From NCBI RefSeq assembly GCF_008831285.2, contig NC_045143.1, positions 5,835,503 through 5,899,502 of the forward strand: a stretch of 64,000 nucleotides of DNA, written 5' to 3'. Positions within the stretch are counted from its first letter, which is position 1; each line of letters opens with the position of its first letter. Shown piece by piece: positions 41,353 to 54,473 of this stretch. Below the pieces are notes generated by a model. The model was not told where the DNA came from and made no database searches. It saw only the letters and a list, made by a program, of their open reading frames with translations. A program made the position numbers and the translations under genes. Source of the stretch: Nymphaea colorata (taxonomy: Eukaryota > Streptophyta > Magnoliopsida > Nymphaeales > Nymphaeaceae).

Positions 41353-44005
41353 AGCCTTCGGGGCAGAAGAAACTGATCTTACTGCTTGCTATATATAGAT
41401 TGGTGTCTGGTGAGTGTCTTGATAGGAACCATGATGAATTTCATGAACCAAATCTACAGTCTGCGTTTTGTTAGCCTTGGAACTAAGATCTGTGGTGATT
41501 TGAGACCCATATTGCTGTGAAATCCGTTATTTAGATGACCAGTGGATTTTCATCCTCAGTTCTCAAATCACCTTGGATCCTAAATTGGAGGTTACCAAAT
41601 GCTGCCAGAGTTCAAACAGGCTGCTAAAGCATTGATATGGTTAATAGAAATCTGAATTCAAATTCATGTTTAGAACACCACCACATCAAGTATTAACTAG
41701 ATCAGGTGCTTGTAACATGATGAAAATTGAACCTGGATCCTTTATATGTGCAAACCTCACGAGGTAATTTGATCTGCATGTGACGTAAAAAGCATGCGGA
41801 CACTTTCATTTATGCAAACCTCTATCCAGTGTGAGTATATCTAGTCTAACATGTTCTACATGTTTGATCAAATTGTAGACTTGATCAGATTGTTCATCCG
41901 TTTGCGACCTTAACTAATTAGTCAATATGTAATTGGAAACCATGGACCTAGTTATATATTTATTCATGTGTATATGAAAGAGAGAGAGGCAAAATGCATA
42001 ACACTTGTATACTTGTATTTAGTTGGCCAAGTCGTCAGTACAGTGGGAGCTGCATAAATAAGATATTGAAACTGATTGGTTGGGTGGGAGCCAAATTAGT
42101 AAGGGCAGGTGTAATCAGTCAGGTACTAACTAAGCACATCTTGGGTTCAGTTTTTCTAGACTCAACCTGCCTTGTCCGAGCTCATGTCAAGGTTAACTCA
42201 TCAATTAAGGTTGTTAGCGGCGTCAGTTTCAGTTAAAATTGAATATATTTGGAGTTAGAAAAGCAGCATGATTAAACGATTGTGAATTCAGGAATCATCA
42301 TCCCATGTTCAAGAAAATATACCGTAGTTTATGGCTGCAGCATTCTTTCAGCTTAGTATCCAAATTAAAATCTTAAAGCTGCAAATGAATATATGTTTCC
42401 TAAGAGTGTGATTATCATTCTTCATTCTTGCTCTCAAATGATTGCAGGTTTTGATTCCAAATCGACTAAAGGCATGTCCCTTGTTGCAGATTCCCTATTT
42501 TTCCAAAAAAGACCTCAGGAAATTGTTGGTAGACTGTAAAATTCACTGGCATGTGGTCGATCATTGAGGATCCTTTAGGGGAAAGATAAGTTCAAGGCCA
42601 TAGAATTTTCGGGGAAAAACTCCTGTCAAAAGGAATGCTGCCATTAGTAATTGATTTAATCCAGGATCAAATTAATACTAAGCACAGTTGGACAGAAAGG
42701 GAGCAGGCAGCTTTTACTAGCTTATAATCAAATATGGCGCATGATGAAGGAATACTATATTGATTAGGCATCTTGACAAGCAAAAGAATTTAGACTGGAA
42801 TTATGTGAGATATTCTCCACTACATGCGCTATTAGAATTACAACAGTATATATTCTGCTGCACAAGACAAAGATTGGTCATTGGATACCTAGTTGAATGA
42901 CTAAACATGTGTTTCTTCTTGTCTTCACCCAATTCAAACAATCCCTCTTGCTCCTCTCATTTAGTGAGAAGCACCAAAATCCAGAAATCCGTATTTCGAT
43001 ACATGTCATATTTGTAAGAGGAATCATTTCTAGAATCAAAGAAAAACTTACAGCAATATTATGTGGGAAAAGTTGTTCTGCTTTCGATGTTGTGAATGTA
43101 GCGGAAGTGAGAATGTCAGCTTGAGAGATCGCTAAAAGGTTATAAACAACTGCAATTTGAATGGTTGGCCATAATAACCTGAAATTTATGTTTCAAAATA
43201 TTTGAAAACTGCAAGTTTCTGCACTTCAAATTATACCATATGTAACAAGAACCTTTAGAGATGATGATGCTCCTCTAATAAAGAATGTGCTTTACGCTAA
43301 TAAGATTGTACCATCTGGTGATCTTAAGACAAGAATTGCTAGCAGCAAATTATTAAGTGTTCTCATATGCTGTACTTGACAAAAGAATCTGTAACTGCAG
43401 ATGGTTAGTAAATTTAAACTGGAAAGCAAGCAAATCCATGATATAAACCTTTGTTTGTACAGTTGTTTTTTTTTTCTTTTTGTTTGTGAAATAACAGGTA
43501 GACGACCTCTTCCCAGGAGAGTCCCAGTGGAATGGTTTTCCAAACTAAACATGGCAGGCCAAACAGGAGCTCAGATTCTATTCATATGGGATACTAGCGA
43601 AACCGATGACAGGTACAACAATGATAGATTAATCGACCAAAATATACAGATCTATTGTACACATAACACACTCACACGCTAGCAATATCTCTATTCTCTC
43701 TCCTAAGTAAAGGCCAAAAGTGGAGCTCAGATTCTGATTTATGCGATACCACACCGACGGTAGGTAGGACATCAATCAATTATTCAATCAAATTCATTCA
43801 AAATAAGTTGACTGTATTTGTACTAGTATGAGATCATTGGCAGGCCAAAAGTTTGACATGAACATTGTGGATAGATTAATGATTAGAACAAATTAATGTT
43901 TGCACTAGCAAATAGCAATGATTCATGATGTTTTCAGCAACAAATTTGTAATTTTTAGCCATCCAGCAACATTCTGGAACATGGTAAAATAAAATTCTGT
44001 TATAC

Positions 44006-44252
44006 ATATACTCACAATAGCAAGAAGGGTTGGAATTATAGTTGGTTTGACAATTGGACTGACGGTATCCAAATAGGCTACTCCTCCTGTATCAGCATAT
44101 CCTTTTCACATATCTTTCAACTACTCCATCATCTTTTTCTGGAAACACTCATATACATCTATAATATGTGAGGCTTCCTTGCCAGAAATAAGATAAGTCT
44201 TTGTCTTGTTTGTGCCAAGAACTCATATTTCCTCCATTGCTTCTTGCCAACC
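44006..44252 (-). pseudogene. Decayed Ty1/Copia reverse-transcriptase fragment
   Basis: One minus-strand frame starts at WQEAMEEI and runs to YLDTVSPIVK followed by PTIIPTLLAI. These correspond to the W-x-x-AM-x-E-E and YLDT-x-SP-(8-10)-LL-A blocks of plant Copia-type RVT_2 domains. At least three in-frame stops lie between and around these blocks, and the expected charged segment and the downstream YVDD region are not visible, so it is dead. Upstream sequence to about 44540 may be an extension of the same element. Confidence 0.7.
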
Positions 44253-44540
44253 TGCGCTCAGCTGCATGATTGAATGATTGCGCAACTTCATGGTGTGTTT
44301 CAACAATGAGAGCAGTTGGTATGGAATATTCTGAAGACATAAAGTTCGGGGCCTTCTGGTCCCATTTGTGACTTAATTGTCACCACATAATGACTGTGAA
44401 GAGGCAGGAAAGCGGTCGATCGAGACCAATTTAGGTCCTCACGAATAGTTTCAAGCATGCTTGGACCAGGTTCAACAGTTTCTTCTGTTAGCTCGGGCAT
44501 CACTTCACTGCCCATTGATGTCATGATCATCATCTCCGGA

Positions 44541-47500
44541 TTGACGCAAGCGTGAGCTGAGATATCTCACTAGCAGGAACCTCAATAAAAAAAACAGCCT
44601 TGAATCTTTTGTTAGATCCACCTTCGTTTATCAATAAAGGAAATTTTGTTCATTGAAAACAACATGAGAGATCATGATGATCTTTTGCTTCTCAATATCT
44701 AGATATTTATAGCCTCTATATTTGTTATAATAACTCAAACTATGCCTCGTTATGTTGACAAAAATTATTCAGAGACATCTCGTGTATTCATCAGCTATTG
44801 ATGACCATATCGATCGTGAAAGCAAAGCGTTTGACTCCCCAATTGAGAATTTAATATTTGAGGTAAATAGATCGATTTGAGTTGAATCGGTGGCACCATT
44901 TAGTTCCATGGCCAATCCAAAAGTACCATGTGTCAACTTTAACTGCAACATATTTTAAGCTTTTCTATTTTAATATTTTTTTACATTTTTTCATTCGATT
45001 TTCGAAAAAAGGAAACTCTTATATAAGTTTTTCCGATTTGCAGCTGGTTCTGGGGAATCGGTCGATTCACCAAATGGGCTTTTTATAAGTAGCAAGCTCA
45101 ATCACTTCTTAATTACTCCACTAATGGTTAGCTTTCCAAAAGAAACCCCCATACCTTACAACGAGCATAGCCGAGTTTTGAACTAGAAACACTCCTACAA
45201 CATGGCCCCCAAGCTCACGCATTTGCACTACGCGCAGGGCAAATTTGACTAACTATTGGAATTATCTTCCACAGAGCCTCTCTCTCTCTCTCTCTCTCTG
45301 TCTTGTGTGTGTGTGTAGATGTAATCAATGTAAAAAATCATAAAACACTATTTCCTAAGGAGTTACTGGCTGTTTGATAAATAAAGAAGTATATTAGATC
45401 AACCCAGTTTGATGTGGTGTGGGTTGAGATGGGGTAGCACTACCTATTTTGCAGCCGCAGAAGATTAGTTGTCAAGTACCTCATGAATAACCTGCATATC
45501 AATTATTGGTTTAGGGTGCACTTAGCAACAATGTTGTCATTATCAGTACTAGATATGAATTATTTTATGCAAAGATACAAGGGCCATAATTAACTAACAT
45601 ATTTTAATATATTTAAAATGATTTAGTAACATAATTTAATTTATAATGGTTAAAAGGGTACAGGAAGATTAAGCCCGTCATTTTTTTTTTCATTTCATTT
45701 CAATAAAGGGCCCTACACGATGCATACAAGCCAACGTAGACTGATGTGCACCTTACATTTTTTTTATTTTCTTTGATTGATGGTCACACTAGTTTAAACC
45801 TCTCTTGAGTGTTGCTAATACGGGTTTGTTTGGTAACAGTAACACTTTGTTCTTTAGAATGGAGTATTGTTCCATGAATATGTCCTAATTTTTGAGGTAC
45901 ATTTATGTTATTACTGAATAAACCATATTGTTCGTTAATTAAACTCACAATTGATTAATTAAAGATTTGATACACTTAATGGTAACATGAGAAAAACAAT
46001 CTCGAAACAATAAGCCTATAAATTAGAATAAAGGAAGAAAATCTACCGTTGTTTCATACAGACTTTGTTTGCTTCCTCATGCACAAAGGAAATAAATTAA
46101 ATGATAAACATAAAGGAAAAATAATAACGATGGCAATCAGGCGGCATTATTGTTAGCTAGTCCAAAAATATTGTGCACACAAGCATTAAAGAAATCCTAA
46201 ACAACCACTTTTATTGCGTGTCATGTCCTGCTTTCCTTAGTTTATTAGATTCACGACATCTTTGTAATGCCTCTCTGTCTGTAACACCTCCTTCACAATA
46301 GTCTAATCCAATAAATGCAGATTAAGACAAAGATTAAGCAACCTCATGCAGAAAAAAAATGGTTAAAACATTCATGATCGAGCCCTTCGATGCCGAAAAC
46401 ACCGACATGGTCAAGATCCTGTTTGTTTGTGCTGATTTTGCTTGTCAAGATCGTGAAATGATAACGGTGCCACATCGCGACCACATTAATTTTGATGAAT
46501 AAGGCATGGTTAGCAGACGATTAAGGAGAATTAAAAGGGAACTTAGAACACCAATTTAAAGTAACTTGACTAGTATGAGTGAGTAGGAGGTTAACACAAT
46601 CACACCATTCCAAACGAACCCAAGGGTCCCTTCATTCTCCTAGCCTTTAGAGTCCTGGAGCTGTATTTGGGATCTGGGTAGGTTACGATATACTCTTTAG
46701 CTTGAGTATCGTGATCCTACTTTTAATGGATCAGAAGAGTAGCATCCATATGAATTGAGCAGGCATGCCTGCCCAACCAGCTATACTACGTCCCTTGAGG
46801 CCACTTACTTAACTAATTGTGTGTGTATTCTTTTCATGTTGATTTCTGTTTGTAGGGTAGGAAGCTGCACCTCCCAGCAGCTTTGCATGGGAACTTGTTT
46901 TTGTGCGTTTATGTGTGTGTATATATGTGTGCCTATGTATATTACCTGTCATGGATATTTGAAAAATAGAAGATCTATTCCATGGAGAAAGAAAAGGCTG
47001 TGAGTATATAGAGAAGAAATGCATAAAAAAAGTCATCTAAAAATGAATACAAGCCGGTCATCTCTTCTTAAGGAGAAAAAAAAAGTGAAAAGAAGGGATG
47101 AGTTAATGTGTTAGGGGTTAATAGGAGGTGCATCTTACCTGTGACAGAGCTACATGTGGGCTGATGTGGCCAATGCACACACCATCCGACACCACACCAG
47201 CTCATAAAAATTGCCTTAATTACATATTCGTAACTCATCAATTTTTATTATCTGAGTGCTCCTTGAAGATTAAAATTACGCTGACATGTGTGTAGACCTT
47301 GACTTTGAAAATGACTTGTGACGTACAAAGCACTCGCAAAGCGTAGGGCTGATTCAGACTCACTCTGGTAATGTATAAGGTGGGTGGACTAAAATTTCAT
47401 CTTCTTCCGAGTCCAGCACCTTGGAGAGGTTTTTAGAACCTTCTTTGATCTTCTTTCAAGTGGTTTGTTAGTCTTCTGATTGAAAAGCCTCCTTAGAAAC

Positions 47501-47798
47501 ACAACGCCTTTTAGCCAAAAAAAAATTCTGGTTCTGCCTTTGCATCTTACCCCTACCCATGGACAAGTGCCCCCCGGGGAATCTTCCTCCAAAAAGAAAA
47601 GGCACATAACTTTTCATCCATTTACAAATGCACACATGAACTTTGAAATATTACCAATAACTGCCTAGATATTACAAGTAATTTTTTTTAAAAAAAAAGC
47701 ACTTAGATTACCACCGCCCACTTGGCTGCAGTTATAGATGAACTAGTCACTTAGTTGAGTGAAATGAGAAATTATTCCTCTATTCTATAGTACTCTAT
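44541..47798. other. Intergenic DNA without recognisable gene
   Basis: AT-rich. (CT)n-(GT)n simple repeat at 45281-45318; a GTTTGGTAACAGTAACAC element end near 45825-45845; a possible degraded SINE near 45160-45250 (B-box-like CTAGTTCAAAACTC on the minus strand). Open frames are short and unrecognised. Confidence 0.45.
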
Positions 47799-47959
47799 GG
47801 AGCCATTTGACAATAAGAACAACACGGGATTGTTTCATGAATCTGCTCAAAATTTGGATAGATTCATATGATATTTGAAGAAGTGTTTTATGAATCTACT
47901 CTAAATTTAAGGCATATTCATGGAACGCCCAGACAATGTTCATAGTACCAAACAGAGCC
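47799..47959. mobile_element. GTTTGG-type MITE
   Basis: The left end GGAGCCATTTGACAATAAG is mirrored by the right end, which in reverse complement reads GGCTCTGTTTGGTACTATG, both followed by GAACA. The 161-bp interior has TTTCATGAATCTGC, AGTGTTTTATGAATC and TATTCATGGAAC words shared with the tandem array at 18823-19682. A second right-end copy (CATGAAACACTT to ACCAAACAGTCCC) ends at 48080. Confidence 0.55.
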
Positions 47960-48870
47960 TGAGCCTGTAAATGCTTAGCTTAGAAGAATGAAAACCTGGT
48001 TCAAGTTTATATTAATCTATCTTAAATTTAATATAAATTCATGAAACACTTGTACGTTGTTCCTAATACCAAACAGTCCCTCTAGATGCTTCACTTAAAA
48101 AAGAATGAAAACCTCCCTTTCATACTTCCAAGGTTCGTCCACATCATTCATAGGTACCATTATTGAAGACCTTTATTCTAAGCTATATCCATATTATTGT
48201 TTTCCTAATAATTAGGTCCCCATGTATAATCTGCATTTATCTTCTTTTAAGAAGTCAAAGTCGCGTATTCATTGACAATGTCCTAAACTATAAATGGCCA
48301 ACTTGTGGATGGGGTTATAATTCCACAGTAGTTAGCCAAATTTGTCGACTTTTGTTGGCAAATGTTATTCTGCAGCTGGATTGATCCGACTCTTTTGGAC
48401 ATGAGCAGTTCTGTGCATGCAACAAGTATGTTCCAAAGAGGATGGAGGACATTTTTTATCTTTTCATAAAATTAATGTGTAGTTTAGACTTTATATTTAA
48501 AAAAAAAATTACCATTTTAAAATGTTTTTTTATTTTAATAAAAGTATTTTGGTCATTGTACACCAGGTGCACAATTTGTCATGCACAAGGCTGTGCACAT
48601 AACCAGCTTCGGTTAGAGGTGGGGCCAGGCTGCAGCGAAAGGAGGATATTGGTGTGGTCAGAGGCCCCCTACCATAAATAGCTGGACCGTCTTCCGCCAA
48701 CCCGAGCTTGAGTAAACACAGCTGGTTGTGCCACACCAGCCACACGTCAGCCTAGAACACCTAATTGGCCAAGTCAAATATGAGCCTCGTTCCGGTGTGG
48801 TTCAAGCCGAGGTGAATTCAAAGACAGATCATGGACAAAACGAATGCATGTAGAGGGTTACATGTCTAGC

Positions 48871-49039
48871 CAATAGCGGAGCTAGAAAAATTAGCTGGAG
48901 GGACACTCGTTTAAAAATACTCATATATGGTGGGACACCTATATATATATAAAAACATAAATGTTTAAACATGTCCATTTAAAAATAAAAAAATGTTAAG
49001 AGACTGGTGTGGGCAAGTCACCATGTAGGTCCGCCACTG
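48871..49039. mobile_element. hAT-type MITE of the CAGTGGCGGAGCCA family
   Basis: The left end CAATAGCGGAGCTAG is mirrored by the right end, which in reverse complement reads CAGTGGCGGACCTAC. Flanking octamers TGTCTAGC (48863-48870) and TGTCCAGC (49040-49047) agree at 7 of 8 positions. The interior includes GGAGGGACACTCG and GACTGGTGTGGGCA, words recurring near 17550, 50455 and 56270. Non-coding, 169 bp. Confidence 0.75.
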
Positions 49040-49047
49040 TGTCCAGC

Positions 49048-50449
49048 ACTGTCCGAGCTAAAGGAGGTGGCAATTATTAAGCAAGCAAACATAGCGGTAC
49101 AACTGATACTACGTGCAACAGTAACAAGTTGCCGGATTTGTGCAAGAATCAACATTCTTTCCACCCATTGTCCTTCTCATCGTATGGTAAAATTTCGCAA
49201 ACTTCTCAAGGTTAATCATGGAACAGTTCACTCATGAGTGTGGTTCGCTACATGTTGATAAGTGGTGACCTAAATTAATGCTAAATGATGAAAAATTTTA
49301 TGACATTTGTCTCTTACTTTTTCTTTCAACCATCCATCATAAAGATGACCTTCATGAGTGAGTGAGTATGGTGACTCGAGATAGCCAATGTCTTCATTCA
49401 GTTTTCCCCTCTCTCAAAATGATTTATATAATCAGATTTATGAAAAATTAGCAGATATATTTGGTAGGCATAATTTCCTTAATTTTTTTTATTTTTTATG
49501 TGATTTATTTGCATGATAAACCCAAAAACTCATGTCAAAAGAAATAGAAATCAACATTGAAATTAATGTGCTCACCTTTAGTATGCATATCAAAGAAAAT
49601 GATTTCCTATCAATTTGTATGGTCCTAATAAGAACAATAACAAACTGTTTCATGTATCTACCCTAAAGATGGATCCGGGCACCCTTAAAATATATAGTAG
49701 TCCTGATGAGTAGGTTAAATTTTGGTTGGTAGGGTGTCCTACTCAAAAGAGTTGGGGAGGAGAGGACAGGGTACATATGGTCCCCTTCCGTTTATTGAAA
49801 TGTGCCCTCAACACGACGATGCCAAGGCCACAGGGTTCTGTCTAACCGACCCTCCGGTGGGGCAATGGCCGGCAGCTTTCCACAGTGACCAGTGCCTCCA
49901 TTACCATTGTCTGCAGCAAGTCAACACCAATAGCAACTGGTCAGGCATGGAAGACGAGAGGGACCGCTCCTTGTGTGAACGCATGGAAGATGGTGCAGTT
50001 TCTGTACGCAGTACGAAATTGGGAGTCATCAATCAATGAGTCCATGGCTTGCACGACTCTTCTCCACTCAGAGTCGTGGAAGCAGCCATGGCCAACTGTT
50101 GCCACCTTCCTTCATTCCATGGTCCCCTTCACCGTGAGGGTTCCGTGCCGTTTCCCATTTGATCGCGCATTTAATTTACAGTGGGTACATTCCAAAGGCA
50201 GATTCAAAGGCACTAAATATATGGTTAACAAATAATTTTCAATTGATCTTGAGGTGATTACTCAATATCGTGAGACTCACCCATGGAGTTAATTTCTATC
50301 AAATTCAATTACTGAAAATAAAGTTTTATATTGGGCTCAGTCAAACATACACTATCTTTGCCCTTCTGGTACATTCAAACTCAATTAAGCGACCCCTTAA
50401 AAAGAATTAATATTTTAGAAAAACTGAGTTTTTAGACAACTTGGTCAAG
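49048..50449. other. Intergenic DNA with a GC-richer patch
   Basis: 49740-50165 is less AT-rich than its surroundings and holds overlapping frames on both strands, none recognised. The flanks are AT-rich with a short GTTTCATG family word near 49645. I do not call a gene here. Confidence 0.4.
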
Positions 50450-50625
50450 AATGAGGTAAATGTGGGCACTGCTCACACAATTGCCCACATAGATTTACAA
50501 AAAACTTTTATCTTCATATGTGATACTTTCTCGAAATTTGCTTCATTGGTACTTTCTAAAAATTTAAAAATTTTTACAACTAGTGCCCTTAAGCCAAAAT
50601 TTTTGAATTCTAGCTCTGTTTGGGT
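50450..50625 (-). mobile_element. Degraded copy of the CAGTGGCGGAGCCA family
   Basis: The minus strand reads AACAGAGCTAGAATTC, then TTTTGGCTTAAGGGCACTAG, and ends with ATGTGGGCAATTGTGTGAGC. This is the same order of blocks as in 48871-49039. The ends are too decayed to find a target duplication. Confidence 0.5.
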
Positions 50626-51575
50626 GACAAGATTAAAACACCCTTTTGTATTAATAATGTTCCCTTATGAAAATGTTCTTTTATCAAACTTGAATTTCTA
50701 TTAACCCAATTTTGATGTCATATATATACGTCTTAAGCGCCATCTTTTTGAAGGCAAAACCACATTTTGCCTTCAAAAATATATTTATCGGTCTTATTGG
50801 AACACACCCTAAATATTTTTCATGATTTAAGGTAATGAATGGAGCTAAACTTGTTGAACTTGAATAGATAATGAATGGCCCCTCCTCACATTTTGGAAAA
50901 ACAGAACGCCCCCTTTCTTTGCCCACCGGCCGGCGGAGAGTCAGCGTCACCCTTCGTCGCCTATCGGCGGAGAGATTCGTTCCCAGAAGCAAAGCTTCTG
51001 GCAGGCGTTATGCTTACATTTTTGAAAACTTTTTAACTTCAAATGTAAAAATTATCAAAAGCATTATTCACCCTGTATAAATTTTGAAAATACTATTCAG
51101 CCTTTTTGAAAAAAAAAAAAAAAAAAGGTGATGGCTTCGCCCTTAGATTCTGCTTTTTTAGAAAAAATTTATGGGTTCGCCTCGAGATTCAGCTGAACTA
51201 TTCTCCAAATCTTGTGCTAGGCGATTTCTCCCTGACATTCATCTTTTTCCGTGAGTTTGGTTCGATCTGTTCGAGTCGTTTAGGAAAAGTCTGTATCTAT
51301 GCATGCATGCATGTGTTTGTATTTGTACAGATTTACTTGTTCTCTTTCAAAGAACAAGGGAAAAATGTGGGTGAGAACGTTCGCTTTATTCCCTCTTCAT
51401 AAAGGATGAATCTGGGCAAGTACAAGGCACACATGGGCATGCATTAATTTAAACGGTGGAAGAGTACAGACACAAGAAGTTCAATACAGATACGTACCAT
51501 CCGTTCCGTGAGAGTCTTCCAATGTGGAAAATGGCTTTTCCCATTTGAAGAGTATTCCTAGGAGTAAAACTTTAA

Positions 51576-51670
51576 GGCTCTTTGGTGCAGCCGATGGGCT
51601 GAGCCGCTGTTAGCAGCAGGTGGTCGTTGGTTCAAATCCCGGAGGGGCCAAGTCCCTGCAAAAAAAAAAA
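51576..51670 (+). mobile_element. Candidate short tRNA-derived SINE
   Basis: An A-box-like TTTGGTGCAGCCGATGGG (51581-51598) and a perfect B box GGTTCAAATCC (51629-51639) lie about 45 bases apart, followed by GGAGGGGCCAAG and an A10 tail ending at 51670. The pair plus tail fits a SINE rather than a tRNA gene, since no cloverleaf or acceptor stem pairs. Confidence 0.5.
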
Positions 51671-53614
51671 GGCCTTGAAGGAAGGGTACTAGTTCTGAAG
51701 TTTTAATTATGCTGCTGGGTGATCGACAATATCGACTGAATTTTTCTATAAGAAAATTTGGCTTAGTTTTTTGTCATGGTTTCATGAAACTGTTTCAAGA
51801 TTTATGGAATATTAAATCACAGTATTTTATGAATATGTCCAATGTAAATTCATGAAACAACTGTTCTCCCAAACGACCTCTCAGGATCACATCATGGGTT
51901 AGAAAGGGCAAAAAGTTGTCAGTAAAAACTTGAACTAATGACTGGCTGCTGACCCATCTTTAGGGTATATATATATATATATTCAACGAACTGATTTCTA
52001 GCTCAACCTTTTTCTTCTGTTCCTTTTCTAAAACTATCATCTCTACTTTAAATTGGTACATAATTTAATAAGAGAAAAAAACCTGAAAATCCAATCTCTA
52101 ACCCAACCTTATGAAACTGGTTTTTTTTGTTTGCCATATATATATATATAACGATGGATCATAATCGATATTTTTTTCACATTAAAAAAAAACTTAGTTG
52201 CCTCATAGGAAGCCTACATATATAGTTGTGCAATGATCAATTTGTTGTGTGCATTAACGACCCTTTCCCCAACCTATCAACCTTGAGAACCTAAAGATGA
52301 ACTAAAATTGGAAAAGAAAAAGAAATAAAGGCCAGAAATGCATTTGGGTGCCAGACTAACTTTCAGAAGTGCGCTGAAAAAATGAATAAAAATCATATAT
52401 AAAGGTACAGTTAGGTGAATTATAGATAGATTAGCAATGAACAAATGTGCTAATTATTTAATCCATGGAGCATATACCTTTCCAACGCCAATCTAAGTCA
52501 ACCGAATCAAAACAATGAAATGGTTGAGTACTAATTATAAAATATATGCATATGCAAAACTAAGAATTTTGTTAAAGAATAAGCACTTTAATCAGACCAG
52601 CTGCTGTCCAGTTGTGTTGGGCAGAAGTCCGCTATTCTCTCGAAGGAAAACAATGCAAAAGAACTATGAAGTAACTTGCGCTGCAACTGAGACAAAATGT
52701 CGTAGGAGAGGACAGGTTACTTGTGGAGATACTTACTCCCTGGATCGTATGTCATATCATTTATGCTTTCGTGTTTCAACATTATTTTATTCATTTTCGA
52801 GTGAGCAAGAGAGACACACCGTCCCGCCAAAGGCAGAAGTTTTCACCCAACTCTACATCCCCCAAGAATACACATAGTCTGCTTTCGGTGCCTTGAGTAC
52901 CACTTCCTTCACCTTATGTTTATGTGTCATTCCGGAGCCAACTCCGTCAGAAACAATAACATATTTATTTTGTAGCATCCAAAATGATTAAGTGTTTATC
53001 TTTCTAATTATGACCCATACCTTTTCAATTCTTATGAAAATTAAGCCTATTATTGTCGGTCAGTTTCTACCATTCATAGTTTGATTAATATTATTCATCG
53101 TTTGAAGACCAAAATTTCCGCCGGCGACCGGCGCCGGAGCAGCATGCAGTAAAACCATGTACATTCTCCGAGACCTTGGAAGATGATCCAGTACTCAACC
53201 TTCTTGGAAGCAGCGGGAGAACTCTTTGCGTCCTCCTTCGGATCAGGAGTATTTGTCACACCTATACTGTTAATCCCACGTAAAAGTTATATATGCCATC
53301 AACTTTATATGTTTATGATGCATACCCATTTTAATTAAACCATTTAGGCTTGATTTCTTTAAATAAAATTTAAGCACACGAGACGCATATAACACTGCAT
53401 TTCCTAGAAACTAAACGCAACTATGTGTAAAAAAAATCTTGAAAATCTAATGCGTAAATCAATTTTTTTTATGATTAATAGCTTATTTAGCTGATCAAAT
53501 ATAGTAATTCACATATATTGGATTCTCATGTTCTTTTTGTATTTTTAAACACTGGAAGGCTCAGTGCGTACATATATAGGTTGCATATTTGGGCAGCTTG
53601 ATTTTATTTATGTG

Positions 53615-53664
<50 letters not shown>

Positions 53665-54473
53665 CTTATGCATGCTACCTAATCGTTGGGACCCAAGCTC
53701 CATTTAAATAGCATTGGAGAGCTTGAATATATTGACTTTAACAAATCAAAGTTAAGTGCTTAATTGCTCATTTTAGTGACGGTACCCAGAGCTCGAGCTC
53801 GACTCGTTCTTGCGGTTTGTTATTTGACTGCGCCTAAGCAAGCCTGCACCGAGCTTCGGCTCTATCGATTCGTAAATGAGAAAAAAAAAATGACATCACC
53901 CAAGCCTCCACATAAGCAAATTAATCCCACAAACAAAGAGTAAAAGTAAGAAATTAACTACTCAGAGACATTTTGGGGTAAGTAGGAGAGAGAGTGATGG
54001 CCCATTAATTTGTCGTTGCCATTTGGACCATGACTGATGCATGGCCCCATAGGAAACGGCTACTGTTACGCCATTGTTTTTTGCCACCCAATAGTCTTTC
54101 CTAGGAATTGGATTCCACCTAAGAAAGCTGTCGATCGTGAATAACACTTATATCTCTTTCTCATTATAAAAAGGTTTCATTGTCATGGAAAATTCCGTGG
54201 TGCGGTAATTCCTGTTGCCTTTAGAGTTGGAAACGTTTTCTTCGTGTGAAAATGCAAAATAATTGCCGGCAACTTACGAGAAAGTGAACTGATGACACAT
54301 ATCGTGCAGCTTTCCAAATGTATCGTGTTGAAGTACCTTATAATTAAGGGCACGTTTGATTGGGCACACAACCTTTATTTCACATTGTACAAGTTATCAT
54401 TAATGCAGGGAAAGCTGCCCAACACAGAGGACAACTTGCGTCCTATGAGATTAATGCACCATGAAATGGTTAT
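51671..54473. other. Intergenic DNA without recognisable gene
   Basis: Holds a GTTTCATGAAAC element fragment ending near 51880, (TA)n pieces near 51967 and 52136, (GA)n at 53615-53662 and a GAGCTCGAGCTCGACTCG remnant at about 53790-53809 related to the hAT MITE family. Frames such as 52515-52877 lack family resemblance. Confidence 0.45.
53615..53662. repeat. (GA)n microsatellite
   Basis: AG dinucleotide run with one AAA interruption. Confidence 0.94.

Larger units (their letters stand above)
39958..44005. other. Intergenic DNA right of the proline-rich gene
   Basis: 39958-40195 is the probable promoter side of the minus-strand gene. (TA)n fills 40196-40249, (GA)n 41022-41046, and a SINE-like block 41262-41352. 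The remainder is AT-rich with short, unrecognised frames. Confidence 0.5.

Noticed and set aside
49722-50235. GC-richer patch with overlapping plus-strand frames and a short minus-strand frame around 49941-50115
   Set aside because: Both strands are open in short pieces and none resembles a family I know. The minus frame is under 60 codons between stops. It may be a gene relic, but the evidence is too thin.
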